DNA of 64,000 nt from Druceiella hillmani. Its lineage: Eukaryota > Arthropoda > Insecta > Lepidoptera > Hepialidae. The translations under genes and the position numbers were made by a program. Below are positions 16,800 to 30,564 of the stretch, piece by piece (positions within the stretch are counted from its first letter, which is position 1; each line of letters starts with the position of its first letter). The stretch is taken from NCBI GenBank assembly GCA_039881145.1, contig JAYKKI010000038.1:1643001-1707000 (forward strand), given 5' to 3'. Under the pieces are notes generated by a model that was not told where the DNA came from, searched no databases, and worked only from the letters and a program-made list of their open reading frames with translations.

Positions 16800-17235
16800 G
16801 CTCTTTCTTCATGCAACCTATTTGGATGAGGTGTGTAACGAAGTCAAGCTCCACTAAAAACTCTTTTGCTGGATACACTTATGGGTGGAGTTACCCAATA
16901 TTCTCTAGCTACAGGAGAAAGAATATCATATTTATTGCTTTTTACTTTCCACCAAAGAAGTAGGCCTTCTTTATTTTCAATACATTTATCCATTACACAC
17001 TCATTAATATTTTTATAATATTTCTACTTATATCAAAATTTCTACAGGATTTGGTATTTCATTTTTTAATTCTCCTTTACTTTCAGTAGAATTCATCATC
17101 ATTTTCGTAATGTCTTTTAATGATACAGATTTTTCTAAAAGACTGGCAGTGGAAAAAGTTTTCCTTATCCTGATTAGTCGCTCTAGGACGCTTTGGATTT
17201 GAACAAGAAGGCAAGTTTAAGTCGTCGTTCCCAAT
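16800..17235 (-). pseudogene. hAT-family transposase, C-terminal relic
   Basis: The minus strand encodes LLLWWKVKSNKYDILSPVAR (about 16925-16985), then EYWVTPPISVSSKRVFSGA, a stop, and TPHPNRL. This is the C-terminal dimerisation region of hAT transposases, whose usual form is WWK...P.LA..AR.YL.IPATS..SERVFS.AG....NRL. Upstream on the same strand, Ser/Lys-rich coding-like pieces (LPSCSNPKRPRATNQDKENF near 17200, DITKMMMNSTESKGELKNE near 17090) lie in other frames and plausibly belong to the same protein. hAT transposases are cut-and-paste enzymes that leave 8-bp target duplications. The copy carries an in-frame stop and frameshifts; the N-terminal BED finger and catalytic core are not seen. 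Confidence 0.8.
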
Positions 17236-20057
17236 TAAATCTAAATGATAAAAAGATGTAATTAACGAAAATAATTTGTTCCGACCTACAATAAATTAAG
17301 CATATCTACGTAAAATAATGCTTCAAATTTGAAATAATACAATCGAAATTGTAAAAGATTACTTTATTAACCAAAACTTCTCACATATGCACATTGTAAA
17401 AACTTGCAAATTTAAATTTTTTGCTTTTTCTAAAACCTATATTTTCTATGAATATTCAGAAATCTTTGACGACGCTTCATTATCACAGCCTATACTGCTA
17501 GTATAGTTTAAGTAACGATCGTTAAAATATTTTTTTATGACAAGTGATGACTTCGATCAAAATAACTGAAAAATTACTTACCATTAATTATATCAAATCA
17601 TAGAAGAAAAAACCAGTTGTTCAAAACTTTCTTAATATTGCAGTAACTTAATTTTGAAGCATTTCTTGCTCTATTTTCGACGTGGTGAGAACATAATTTT
17701 GAAATTAATAATTTCTTTTTCAATGCCCATAATGGAAATGAATCGACGTAAAAGTAGTAAAAGAAATGTCTCTTGAATAAATTGAATAAAAGAATACTTA
17801 CTCAAATTAAATTAAAAAATATATTTTCCATATTCAGCGTGAAAATAATTTGCGCGTACAACAAGCAATTTTGGTGTACATTCTACGTAGTATTGCGTAG
17901 CGAGATGACAGTCATTGAAGAGAATTACGTTAACTGATGTCACACGTCGAGAGGGTACGTGTAAGCGAAATTTAAATTATCTGTCTACGACGTGTTAGAT
18001 AAGGAAATTATTCATGTGAAATATCTCGTACGAATTTAAGTGTTTCAATTTGTGAAATATATTCAAAGGTATAATGTATTCAAGACGTGCATAATTAGAT
18101 GAATCGAATTTTGCTAAACGGTTTCGCTACATTTAAATACCAATCCTAATATTATGAGTATTTAATGTACATAATATTATAAAGAATTTATAAAATCATT
18201 GGCATTTTTTTCACAAATTTTAATATTTTTTTTCATTTGTGAAATTATGTTTTACTTCTTGTACGAAAACACGAAGGAGTATTTTTGTTATTTAGAATAA
18301 AGTACAATTTCTCCGACCAATTTCAAAAATGTTCTTGTTTGTAGATATCATTGTGCCTAAGTGTGTAATTTTACTTCCAAGGCGATGATCGTGGTAAAAT
18401 ATAGTTAATTTTTTTTTAATTTATGTATTGTTTCAATCGCTTTTATTAAATTATTACATTTATCTGTGGCTATGTTTCATGTAGAGGGATTTATATGTAG
18501 GTTGGGAGATCTTGCGACACCTGAACTATAGGTTCAATTACATATTGCCTTATCTATTGATTCGTTATAGTACCGAAATTTTATTACCGAGTAAATTAAA
18601 TATTTCACTCTCCAGGAATTTCGGTATTTCTTAGGTCCTAACCTTACTAAATTTGTTTATTTTTGTTAACTAATTACTAACCTCTGGATTATTTTGGACC
18701 ATGACTTATATTTATACTAAGTTTAATGAAAATCTATTCGTCCGTTTGGGAGTAATTTTCATGGTATTCATATTTTATGCGAGAAAAACTGCAAGTGTTA
18801 CTTTTTCCCATAAATAACATGAATGAAAAATTTAAATCGATTCGTTATTGCAGGTTGATTGAAAAAATGTAAAAAGCAAATCAATTTTTAGATTTATAAT
18901 GTTGGTATTGGTATTTATAGATTTATATTGTGTGTATAGTGAAACATAGAATTGACGAATTGCTTTTACAAAATAATGGACAGCCGTCGGTAAACAATTA
19001 CTTTGATTAGTTTTATGTCATCTAATCACGTGTAGTCAATCCAGTTCAACTAAGCAGTTGAAAACATAAATGCTGCTAAACTGAGATACTCAGATCTAAG
19101 TAAACAAGGACATAGAAAATTGAATAATTTGTTGATCTTAACATCGATTTAATCATATTGGTAAATTCTATACGCCAAAGGTATTTTTTTTCTCTTTTTG
19201 TTCAATCTAACTCTAATCCACATATGGAACTATTTTATTATATTTTACCTCCTCGCCTCTTCGTGGATAATAGCATGAAGGAGATTCTGCGCTAAGGTTA
19301 CAATATCTATGAATTAGTTATTTTATATCTTGGTTACATTACCAAAGGACAATTTAACTACGATAAAAATGCTTGAAATCTGCACCTACTTCATAACACA
19401 TTTAATAATGCATTAGTTTTATCAAGTGAATTATCTTACATTTAAATAAGTATGCTTCGTCACAAAGAATAATGTTGGTAAGTTGTTCAGAGATGACGTT
19501 ATATATAAAAATAATCTGCACCTCATTGGTTTATTATTGAAATATACAGAATAATTTCGTTTTGATTTTTTTTTGTTATAATTTCATTGCAATTCGGCAC
19601 AACTTTATGAGTAACTAAAATTTATTTCAAATATTTTAACATTAAAATTTTCAATAACTTCTGTTTCTTATAAATCATTCTAAGAATAAAGAATAAATAA
19701 TTAGGCTATCCAAATAGCAAGTAGTAATAACCGAATACTGTTTAAATTTATATCAACGTTTGCCGGTACTATATTATATTTTTTTAAGTTTTTATTTATT
19801 TCCATAACTCAATAATATTAAGAGAAAGGTTGAATTTTCCGCACATGATATGCCTCAAATTTTGCAAAAAAAATTCCAAGAATGGAAATCACATTAGTCG
19901 ACTTTTATGCAAGCATTGGGAAAATTGTACTCCCACAACGATGTTCGCTAAAATACGTGCTCTATTATATATTTATATATGATAAATTATGGAAGATAAC
20001 AATTCGGAATGCTTGTTTGGGATTTACGTAATCATATTACACCAAGAATATATTTAC

Positions 20058-20059
<2 letters not shown>
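17236..20059. other. A+T-rich non-coding DNA, one LINE-tail-like patch
   Basis: No gene supported. A patch at 17870-17990 is more mixed in composition. At about 18714-18772 the sequence TTTAATGAAAATC...CCGTTTGGGAGTAATTTT resembles the 3' tail of insect non-LTR elements or SINEs. A short palindrome lies at 17505-17521. Confidence 0.4.
18714..18772 (+). repeat. LINE/SINE 3'-tail-like patch
   Basis: The pattern 'AAGTTTAATGAAAATC ... CGTCCGTTTGGGAG' resembles the conserved tail that ends many insect non-LTR elements and SINEs. Similar patches occur at 32380-32445 and 52835-52920. No body of the element is visible. Confidence 0.4.

Positions 20060-20110
<51 letters not shown>
20060..20110. repeat. 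(TA)n microsatellite
   Basis: About 25 TA units, seen directly. Confidence 0.95.
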
Positions 20111-20114
<4 letters not shown>

Positions 20115-20516
20115 CCTAAATAAATAGTTTTATGACGCTTATCCCCATCTTTGCCCTTTTCCTCCTTAACATTGGTTACGGAATTCCTTTGATCTAAAGT
20201 CACACCCGTATCAGCATGATTAAAATCTTTTTTAAAAATGTGAATGAAAAACATTCATATTAACATTAACTACGGAGATAAATGCTATCTAGATTTTAAT
20301 AAATAATATTTATAAATGTTGAAATGCCTTCAAAATTTCTGCATCCGGTACATATTCGCCTTAGTAAATATGATCTTATTTATGAACACAGACTACGTCT
20401 CAAATGGTTGAAGTCCTCCTATACCAACGCTTGTGTCATTTAACATCAGTTCCATTATCGACACCTATGAGCATACTAATTTAATTTTTTTTTTATATAA
20501 ACTAATATTGATTATT
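20111..20516. other. spacer before foldback copy 1
   Basis: No gene supported. The short segment ATTCGCCTTAGTAAATATGA at 20350-20369 resembles parts of the palindromes at 12471 and 30888. Confidence 0.4.
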
Positions 20517-20770
20517 GAATATATTTGGCGTTAATTTTGTAGAAATTCATTATTCACCATTAAATGAAACTACGTGATGTAGTAGTATTTCTACTATCTT
20601 CAAGTTCTTTACTACGACCTAGGTTTCGTTATATCACAACATCTTGCAATCTTTGCTAATAGCCCACCTAAATATGTTGTAATACAACGAAACCTAGGTC
20701 GTGGTAAAGAACTTAAACATAGTAGAAATAATACTACAGCACGTAGTTTTATTTAATTGTAAACTAATAT
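20517..20770 (-). mobile_element. foldback repeat, copy 1 of 3 (non-autonomous)
   Basis: The 82-bp arms 20561-20642 and 20674-20755 are reverse complements at about 74 of 82 positions, around a 31-bp centre. The ends read TAAATGAAACTACGTGATG. Outside the left end is AATATATTTGGCGT, and outside the right end is ATTGTAAAC; both flanks recur in other copies, so the repeat extends beyond the inverted arms. Strand is arbitrary: this copy is inverted relative to copies 2 and 3. Each arm contains a GAAACCTAGGTC core, described separately. There is no coding capacity and no confident target-site duplication. It could be a MITE, or a terminal structure of a Penelope-like element with inverted pseudo-LTRs. 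Confidence 0.85.
20664..20704 (+). ncRNA. hammerhead-ribozyme-like motif, copy 1
   Basis: The following can be drawn directly. Stem I pairs CCAC (20664-20667) with GTGG (20701-20704). Stem II pairs GTTGT (20676-20680) with ACAAC (20684-20688) around an AAT loop. Next come GAAA (20689-20692), a two-pair stem III with loop CTAG, and the cleavage triplet GTC ending at 20700. This is the minimal short-stem-III layout reported for Penelope-like retroelements. The CUGANGA box has decayed to CTAAATA, and one extra T sits before stem II, so this copy should be inactive. The assignment is inference from fold and motif only. Confidence 0.4.
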
Positions 20771-21439
20771 CATTATCCTTTATTAAGGTTTTGTTTCTCT
20801 TTTTCTTATTTATTCCTTATATTTTCTTCCCTTAAATAGTTCCAAAAACTAATTGTTGTTATCGTTGGCCGAAAGAGATTACCCCTGTAATATTAAGTCC
20901 ACCATATGTACTATACATTAAAATTATGTAAATATAAATTATTAGGGTATTATAAAAATATAGGAATTTTTTGCTATGTAATTAAATTTGTCTAAATAAA
21001 GAGAATAATTCCAAAATCTTCTAATCAATATTGATTAGACACCAAGAGATACATATAACTATATTTGTATTTGTATTAGATACTACTATATCGAACTAAT
21101 ATGTTGATGCAGTCACCATGACACAAAATAAACAAAACAAATTACACAACTCATGTCATATAATATTTCCCTTCAAATTCCAATCACTTTCTAATAAAAT
21201 CCTATTATCGCGACATATCATAAATAACGTTACTAGGTTAATCGCAGTAATAAACAATAAATAGACAATAATAGATAATAGATATTTCCTGTAACAAATA
21301 AACAAACAATAAACAAATAATATATTTTTTCTGTGTTATTTTCGTTATACACGTGGTTTTAGTTTATATCAGTTTGCTTATATTCTATAATTGAACAAAA
21401 AAAATTTATTAATTACATTTACAATGAAGAAAACGATAA
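20771..21439. other. spacer or decayed 5' region of the BEL/Pao element
   Basis: No coding sequence. If the retrotransposon's left LTR survives it should lie here, but I could not find a stretch matching the sequence after 24290. Confidence 0.4.
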
Positions 21440-22354
21440 AAACCATACATAAATAAAATTACGTTTAAAAGAATTAAGCAATATACTAGATCAATTTGAA
21501 GAAATCCAAACAAATGTAGACGAACTAACTAAAGAAACTTCGACCGACTTCAATGAATTTGAAAACTTGTATCATGTACAAATCAGTTATGCCAGGCCTC
21601 ACACATCAGCACAACGTATCGTAAATTTAAATAAAATACACAATTCGAATATAACGCGAGCACACAGTATAAAACTGCCAAAGGTTGAACTTGAAATCTT
21701 TGACGGCTCTTAAAAGAAATGGCTAGATTTCTATACAAATTTTGGACGATTTATTCATGACCAACAACAAACCAAAAATTTGTGGCTCTCTGAATTATAA
21801 AAATTCAAATATCTAAGGTCTAGTTTGAGAGGCGAGGCGGCAGTTGTAATTGAGGCATTAGAAGCATCCGAGAAAAATTATTTAGTTTCATGGAAATCGC
21901 TGAAAGCCCGTTTCGACAACAAACGCACAATCATACAAAATCACATATTGACAATACTCTAATTCCCAACAATGACTAAGGAATTTTCTGTTGAATTAAG
22001 ATAGTTTCTAGACACGATTTTAATTTATATACGATCCATAAAATCATTAGGCGAGCAATGGGGCCCATTGTTAATTCGCATTCTCACATCAAAAATCGAT
22101 CAAAACGCCCACACACAATGGCAAACATTTAATCGGAATGGCATCGGAATGCCCAAAATCGGAATTTCCAAATTTTTTGAGGAACGCTCTCAAGTATTAA
22201 AAATGACTGTCTTAAGCGCAGATTTAAACCAAACAAACAAAGCTGATCATTCGCTTAAAAAAACAACATTGACAACCACACGAAAAATTAGTTACTGTAT
22301 CATTTGCAAAGGAAAATTTACGCATGTGAAAAATTATAAAAGATGGTATATGTA
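21440..22354 (+). pseudogene. gag: BEL/Pao gag region (DUF1759) with zinc knuckle
   Basis: The frame opens with LKELSNILDQFEEIQTNVDE, a coiled-coil-like N-terminus. It continues through LPKVELEIFDGS and KKWLDFYTNFGRFIHD, then KFKYLRSSLRGEAAVVIEAL and WKSLKARFDNKRTII, the hallmark succession of DUF1759. The tail (22068-22354) stays open to YCIICKGKFTHVKNYKRW, a CCHC zinc knuckle in which the fourth ligand Cys has become Tyr. Stops interrupt the frame at about 21710, 21798, 21960 and 22002. The gag protein would have formed the particle and bound the element's RNA. It is decayed but its order is preserved, which suggests a fairly young relic. Confidence 0.88.
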
Positions 22355-22529
22355 AATAGTAAATGAACGCACTGAGAAAATCAAAAGCATATTTAAATAT
22401 AATAATATGTATAATATATCTCAAACAAAAGCGTTAGGTGTTCAATGAAACTGAATAAATGACAAAATCACATACATGGAGAAGGATGAGACAAATTTAA
22501 AATTAACTAAACGTTACTTCTTATCAAAC

Positions 22530-22870
22530 ATTACGTGAATTTATGATTCCAATATATGGCCCTTATGGTCTAATAGGCCCGGTAATAATTTGTGCCAATG
22601 CTTATGCAAAAACTGCCAATGCAACGGTGGATGGGATAACTTATTACCTGAAGATGTACGGATCTCTTCCAATAAGTATTTTTATGGTCTGATTCATTCA
22701 TTGCTTTGCAATTGATTAATATGCAGCCATATTTACCCAAAACGTTTGTTGCCAACCGAGTTTAAGAAATTAGAGACTCAACAAAAACGATGCATTGGAG
22801 ACATGTGCCATCTCAGAATATGGCAGGCGTTCTTTCGCGTGGACAACTACCATTAGAATTTTAAAATTAT
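22530..22870 (+). pseudogene. pol: BEL/Pao pol: end of RT and RNase H-like tail
   Basis: GPYGLIGPVIICA (about 22556-22595) matches the conserved 'DPLGLLGPV' segment after the RT domain. It is followed after a frameshift by NGGWDNLLPEDVRISS, comparable to 'WDDPLPEE'. At 22791-22855 the sequence reads HWRHVPSQNMAGVLSRGQLP, the equivalent of the 'W.HVPS..NPADLLSRG' end of the RNase H-like domain. The YxDD active site and the aspartic protease are absent, having been lost in the deletion just upstream. Confidence 0.85.
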
Positions 22871-22918
22871 AATCGCTGAAAAACAGGTCCAGAATGTCTA
22901 TGACAAGATCAGAGTGAA

Positions 22919-23476
22919 TTGCTAAACAGTATCGTAGAACTGGCATCATTAACGGTGATACAAATCAATAGTTCTAACTACCATTATAGACTCAAATTAA
23001 TTTTTTTATTTAAATACTCATTAGTCGGTAAACTCAAACGCATTCTAGCTTATATATTGCGATTTAAAATTAATATCATGAATCACCAGCCTAAACCTGT
23101 TGCAATGAAAAAGTTACACTCGGCGCTAAATTTGATAGTAAAATTGACCCAACAAGAATGTTTAAAGAACGAAATTAGACAATTATCAACTACTGATCTG
23201 CTTAGTTCTAACAGTAAAATTCGAGCATGAAATCCATTTTTGGACAAAGACGGACTTATACCTGTAGGCGGCAGATTAAAGAATTCTACACTTTCATACT
23301 CTCGTAAATTCCCAATTATCTTACTTAAGACACATCACGTTATTCATTTACTTATACGCGAACAACACCTTATAAGGTTAGTACAAGCAACTGTGAATGC
23401 TGTGAGGTTAAAATACTGGCCCATTAGCTGTAAAAATACAACAATTAATTATCAGGAAATGTGTAACTTATTTTAA
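22919..23476 (+). pseudogene. pol: BEL/Pao pol: linker and integrase zinc-binding domain
   Basis: Two adjoining open segments in one frame, split by a single TGA at 23228-23230, cover this domain. SLVGKLKRILAYILRF matches the 'F.SL.KLLRV.AYVLRF' motif. After the stop, NPFLDKDGLIPVGGRLKNST is the textbook entry to the BEL/Pao integrase zinc-binding domain (NPFLDEDGLLRVGGRL). It is followed by FPIILLKTHHVIHLLI and VNAVRLKYWPISCKN. The HHCC His pair can be read as HH at KTHHV. The rest of the metal-binding site at the end (CxxC) is interrupted by a shift near 23476. Confidence 0.9.
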
Positions 23477-23479
23477 GGG

Positions 23480-24290
23480 AAAATTGACTGACTGACTGCC
23501 CATAGTTTATGAGCGATCTTTCGAGCAGTAGAATCACACAAACTAGATCATTTTTAAATGCTAGAATCGACTATTGTGGACCATACGACAATAATAAAAA
23601 AACATAGAAAACGTGGTAAAATAAAAAATTATGCCTGCATATTTATTTGCTTTACAACTAAGACGATTCACATTGAAATAGTATCCTATTTAAGCACTGA
23701 CGACTTCATTGCTTGTTTGTAAAAATGAAATAGACGGCTTAAAAACTTAATACAATTAGACTTTCATAATGTCCGCATAATAAAATTTTTAAATAATAAA
23801 TTAACAAATTGGCATTTCATACCTCCAAGAACACCGCGTTTCGGTGGACCATGGGAGGCTGCCGTAATATCATTAAAACCTTATTTTGTACGAACAATAG
23901 GCGATAAACCATTAGCCTACGAAGAGTTAGAGACATACGCGGTTGAAATCGAGGCAATCGTTAATTCGAGACCCATAGTTCCTTTATCCGAATATTCCAA
24001 TGACCTTCAAGCACTTATTCCCCCACACTTTCTCATAGGAGATACGTTCACAAGCATCCACGATTCAAATTTTACAGTTCACCCAATTAACCGGGCGACA
24101 AGTTGGCAACATATTCAGAGTACATCAAGCAACCCTTTTACAAAAGATGGTACAAGGAGTACTTGAATCAACCGATGGTTCGGAACAAATGGCACGGTAA
24201 CAGACGTAATCAAATAAGAACCGGTATGCTAGCGTCGCTTAAGGAAGACAACATATCACCTTTCCGTTGACCACTCGGATGTATTAGGAG
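23480..24290 (+). pseudogene. pol: BEL/Pao integrase core and DUF5641-type C-terminus
   Basis: NARIDYCGPYDN (about 23557-23592) holds the first catalytic Asp. CIFICFTTKTIHIEIVSYLS follows the expected strand order. The segment that should carry the second catalytic Asp (SDNGTNF in the family) is deleted near 23720. WHFIPPRTPRFGGPWEAAV (about 23810-23866) contains the third catalytic residue, Glu. An open stretch continues through EIEAIVNSRPIVPLSE and LQALIPPHFLIGD. Beyond 24100, WYKEYLN, then KWHGNRRNQIRTGM and LKEDNISPFR correspond, over frameshifts, to the DUF5641 tail. Such integrases insert the cDNA copy; with one catalytic block gone this one cannot. Confidence 0.92.
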
Positions 24291-27333
<3,043 letters not shown>

Positions 27334-27700
27334 GCAAATATAATAATGACCGTCATTTTGTAATACATGTCTCCAACATACTGGCTGAAAGTATATAGCA
27401 TTTGCCTAAAATTCTGGTTTCTTGGAATGGAAAAAATGGTCAGTGAACGGTCTTCGTCATAAAAGCGTTGTCGTGTAAGAAGCTGCTGAGCGATCTAAAC
27501 AAACAATAATCAGTGGGTGCAAGGTCTGGGGAATATGGCAGGTGGGGGATCCGTGTCCAACCAAAATCCAAAATTTTAAGGTCGATTCCGTTTGGCTATA
27601 TGAGGATCGAGCTATGACTGTGGCTAATCCGGGCTAAATTCATGTAGTACAATCACCATATAGTGTCTCATTTCCATTTTAATGTCGTCCATATTTTATG
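27334..27700 (-). pseudogene. mariner transposase, C-terminal relic
   Basis: The minus strand reads LDFGWTRIPHLPYSPDLAP and then TDYCLFRSLSSFL at about 27475-27585. HPPYSPDLAPSDYHLFRSL is the signature of mariner transposases, and its Asp residues include the third catalytic Asp of the D,D34D triad. Past a TGA and a frameshift, the other frame continues HSKKPEF, a stop, then VCWRHVLQNDG (27340-27420). This matches the usual 'FF.SK..EFY..GI..LP.RW..VI.NDG' ending. Upstream on the same strand, VLHEFSPD near 27640 may be the 'YYELLP' segment. The enzyme would have catalysed cut-and-paste movement at TA sites. The N-terminal half and both terminal repeats are not seen. Confidence 0.88.
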
Positions 27701-29482
27701 CGTGTTAACAGTATAGCACCTTAGTTACTACTGAATCAGTGAGAGCGTGCCGCGCTCTTTATGTATATTCGATCTTCTGGAACGTTCCCATATTTTTTTA
27801 GATAATTTTTGGAAAAAAACGCTTATTACCTTTTAGCCAACCAAATAAAATATGTCCTATATCAAATAAATTATTTCATGTGATATTATGACTTACAACA
27901 TATATACATATCAAATATTTATTCATAATTAACTGCCTTATACCTTTTATTAAACTACTAAAAACGATTTAAATAAATCATATGTTTATCTTTCCAACGG
28001 TTTAAGAAATTCATCATTTAGAGTACGTATGCGTATTCAAAAATATATTTTCTATTTAGCTCATTATAGATGGATAAGTTTCACACAGTTTCAGTGGTCC
28101 AAGTGATAATATATGAACATAGTTTGCGTTAGGTGAATGAAGTGACAAGAAATCTCTTTCATAGAGTGATGTTAAAGGAAATTAACGTCATGTACTCATT
28201 TTAAGCGTATAATATTACTGACTTGATGAGTAAACATTTCGATTTACAAATAAATAACTTTAATTATTTTCCTTTTTCATAGCGTGTTGTGCTTCGTTAT
28301 ATACGTTCAATGTTTAAATTTTGTCTTTGCTATATTTTATGACATACAAAAGTAAGATGAGGGTTTTTATGATGTTTTTAAATCAGATGTGGTCACTAGT
28401 GAGTTTTGTAGCTTTGAGGCTTTATAAATTAGTTTATAAAACGAAGGAAAAATATTGCAAAATTTTGTAAAATTGTAACCACGAATCCTCTCTGAATAAC
28501 ATATGATCGGTTCTTATTATTTATAAGTATTACAATTATATCTAATTAATATACGTAAAATTGTACAACAAAATGTGAAAGCAAGAACATAAAATAGTAA
28601 TATCCTAATATTAAAGGCAGAATTTAACATCACATGTTTAGTTCATAACTAAATAAATTATTTTCCACCACTGATTTACATTAGTACAATAATATTATAA
28701 TAAATCAATCTATTCCAAAAATTAATAGCAATATTCAATTATAAATTATTTATCTTAACTTCGAATATCTTCTTACGTTATCTTTGTTACTCTTTAAAAT
28801 ATTTTCCCTCTCGTTTAATAAAACTTTCCTCGTTAGAAGCTTTTCTTCAGTTGGGATCGATTACAAGACATTAAAGAGATCCGCGCATTAAGTTCATTCA
28901 TATTCCATTTCTCAAGGGCTTTCTTTGCTTTGTTGTTTGCCAACAATATCCCGTCAAATGCTTTAGCAAATTTAATTCTCCGCCTTTATCTTATTAACGA
29001 ACGATGAATAAAATATAAAACAGGATTTTTCGCTTCTTCCGCTATAATAAAAGATTTTGGAACATATATACATATATAGCATATTATATGTAAACTTGTA
29101 AGTAAATATTGATTACTACTTAAAAGATAGAATGTATATTGATATGTCTTTTTCATGTACTAATTTTATGGAATAATGAATAAACAAAAGAAATAATGAA
29201 TAACTTAGTAAATTTATTAGTAATAAACTCTTATAACTCTGTTAACGTGGCGATATTAATTTGTGAAATTCAGGAAGCCATTATATTTGAGAGAAGTTTC
29301 GTGGTGTCCTTGATTATGGGGTTATTTTGTATGTCGTATATACACTTCCCTTAAATTAAAAAAAAATCAGCATTTGCACCATTTTAAAATTTTTTCACAC
29401 AAAAATTAGGAAGCATTTTTATTAAATAATATTGCATTTCATTAGTTATTATAAATAACTGAATATATACATTTTATTATGC
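27701..29482. other. A+T-rich non-coding DNA
   Basis: Nothing recognisable; no open frame or repeat that I can support. Confidence 0.5.
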
Positions 29483-29483
29483 T

Positions 29484-29524
<41 letters not shown>
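29483..29524. repeat. (TA)n microsatellite
   Basis: About 20 TA units, seen directly. Confidence 0.95.
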
Positions 29525-29527
<3 letters not shown>

Positions 29528-30269
29528 ACACGGCACATCTTTAAAACAAATATTTGTAAGCGTGCCACTAGAAAAGGTGGTATAGAATCTGTAGGCTATC
29601 AAATAGTTTGTAAAATGTAAGTCACTCATCACGGTTGCGAAAAGAGTTAGATAAGGCTCTAATCACTCCTGTATCTTATTTAACATCTACAGCGAGTACA
29701 TTTTGCGCGGGACCTACAATAACTGGGATCATCAAGATCCTTGATGTTCTAGTTTTTTTATCGGTGAGGAGATAGCACGGGAAGAATTAAGGTCAGCAAC
29801 GTACGATACCACACTGGTTACTCAATAAGAAAACGAAAGGGAAGCGCTAATAAAAAGAGTTGAGCGAAAAAGCCACAATGTTGAAAACAAACCAGACCAA
29901 AAATTATGATCGCTAATGGAAGAAATAAGCCGCTTTACTCAAACTTTCTACAAGATTTAGAAAAAGTTAACCAAATTATGTATCTTAGCCCCACATTAAA
30001 TAACCAGGGAGAATATAAAACGGAATTATCTAGGAGAATATAAATGTTTAAACCAGCATGACTCAATTGAAGTGATAGAAATAATTCTAGAAATAACAAA
30101 GTAAGATTATTAGTATCAATTTTTCTTATAGAACACTGATATTTTGGATTTTTCTGCAAGTGTAATATATACTATAAAAATATGAAACAGAGAAGATTGA
30201 AGTACTTTGCATATGGTGCGGGTGTAATACGTTACAGATAGCCAAGACTGCTATATGAACTTAAGTAAG
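29525..30269 (+). other. possible decayed coding region, unidentified
   Basis: Between 29825 and 30105 one plus frame gives protein-like pieces separated by stops: ENEREALIKRVERKSHNVEN, then SLMEEISRFTQTF, then IEVIEIILEITK. The Glu/Lys-rich composition would suit a gag-like or coiled-coil region. No family motif is present, and A+T-rich noise cannot be excluded. Confidence 0.2.
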
Positions 30270-30488
30270 TAAGGACCTTAATTATTATTCATAACTAAAT
30301 GAAACTACGTAATGTAGTATTATTTCTACTTTATTTAAATTCTTAACCACGGCCTAGGTTTCGTTAAATGACAACATTTTGTGTAATTTAAATAAAGTAG
30401 AAGTAATACTACATCACGTAGTTTCGTTTATTTATGAATGAAAATTAAATGATAATAAAATTCTACAAAATTGACGCCAAATATATTA
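30270..30488 (+). mobile_element. foldback repeat, copy 2 of 3
   Basis: The 45-bp arms 30296-30340 and 30386-30430 match at about 42 of 45 positions. They begin with TAAATGAAACTACGTAATG, the same end as copies 1 and 3. The right flank carries ACGCCAAATATATT (30474-30487), the reverse complement of copy 1's left flank, so this copy is inverted relative to copy 1. The 45-bp centre holds one minus-strand GAAACCTAGG core but not the full hammerhead-like fold. The copy abuts a (TA)n block. Confidence 0.85.
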
Positions 30489-30501
30489 TATTATATATAT
30501 A

Positions 30502-30561
<60 letters not shown>
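30489..30561. repeat. (AT)n microsatellite
   Basis: About 70 bases of AT repeat with one early interruption, starting directly beside foldback copy 2. Confidence 0.95.

Positions 30562-30564
<3 letters not shown>

Larger units (their letters stand above)
21440..24290 (+). mobile_element. BEL/Pao LTR retrotransposon relic
   Basis: The plus strand carries, in order, a gag-like DUF1759 region, the end of the reverse transcriptase region, an RNase H-like tail, the integrase zinc-binding and catalytic domains, and the C-terminal DUF5641-type domain. This gag-pol order is diagnostic of the BEL/Pao superfamily. The gag zinc knuckle ends near 22354 and the RT end begins near 22530, so protease and most of RT are missing: an internal deletion of perhaps 2 kb compared with a complete element. 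Frameshifts and stops occur throughout. No LTR pair was recognised, so the outer boundaries are those of the readable coding sequence. Confidence 0.92.
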
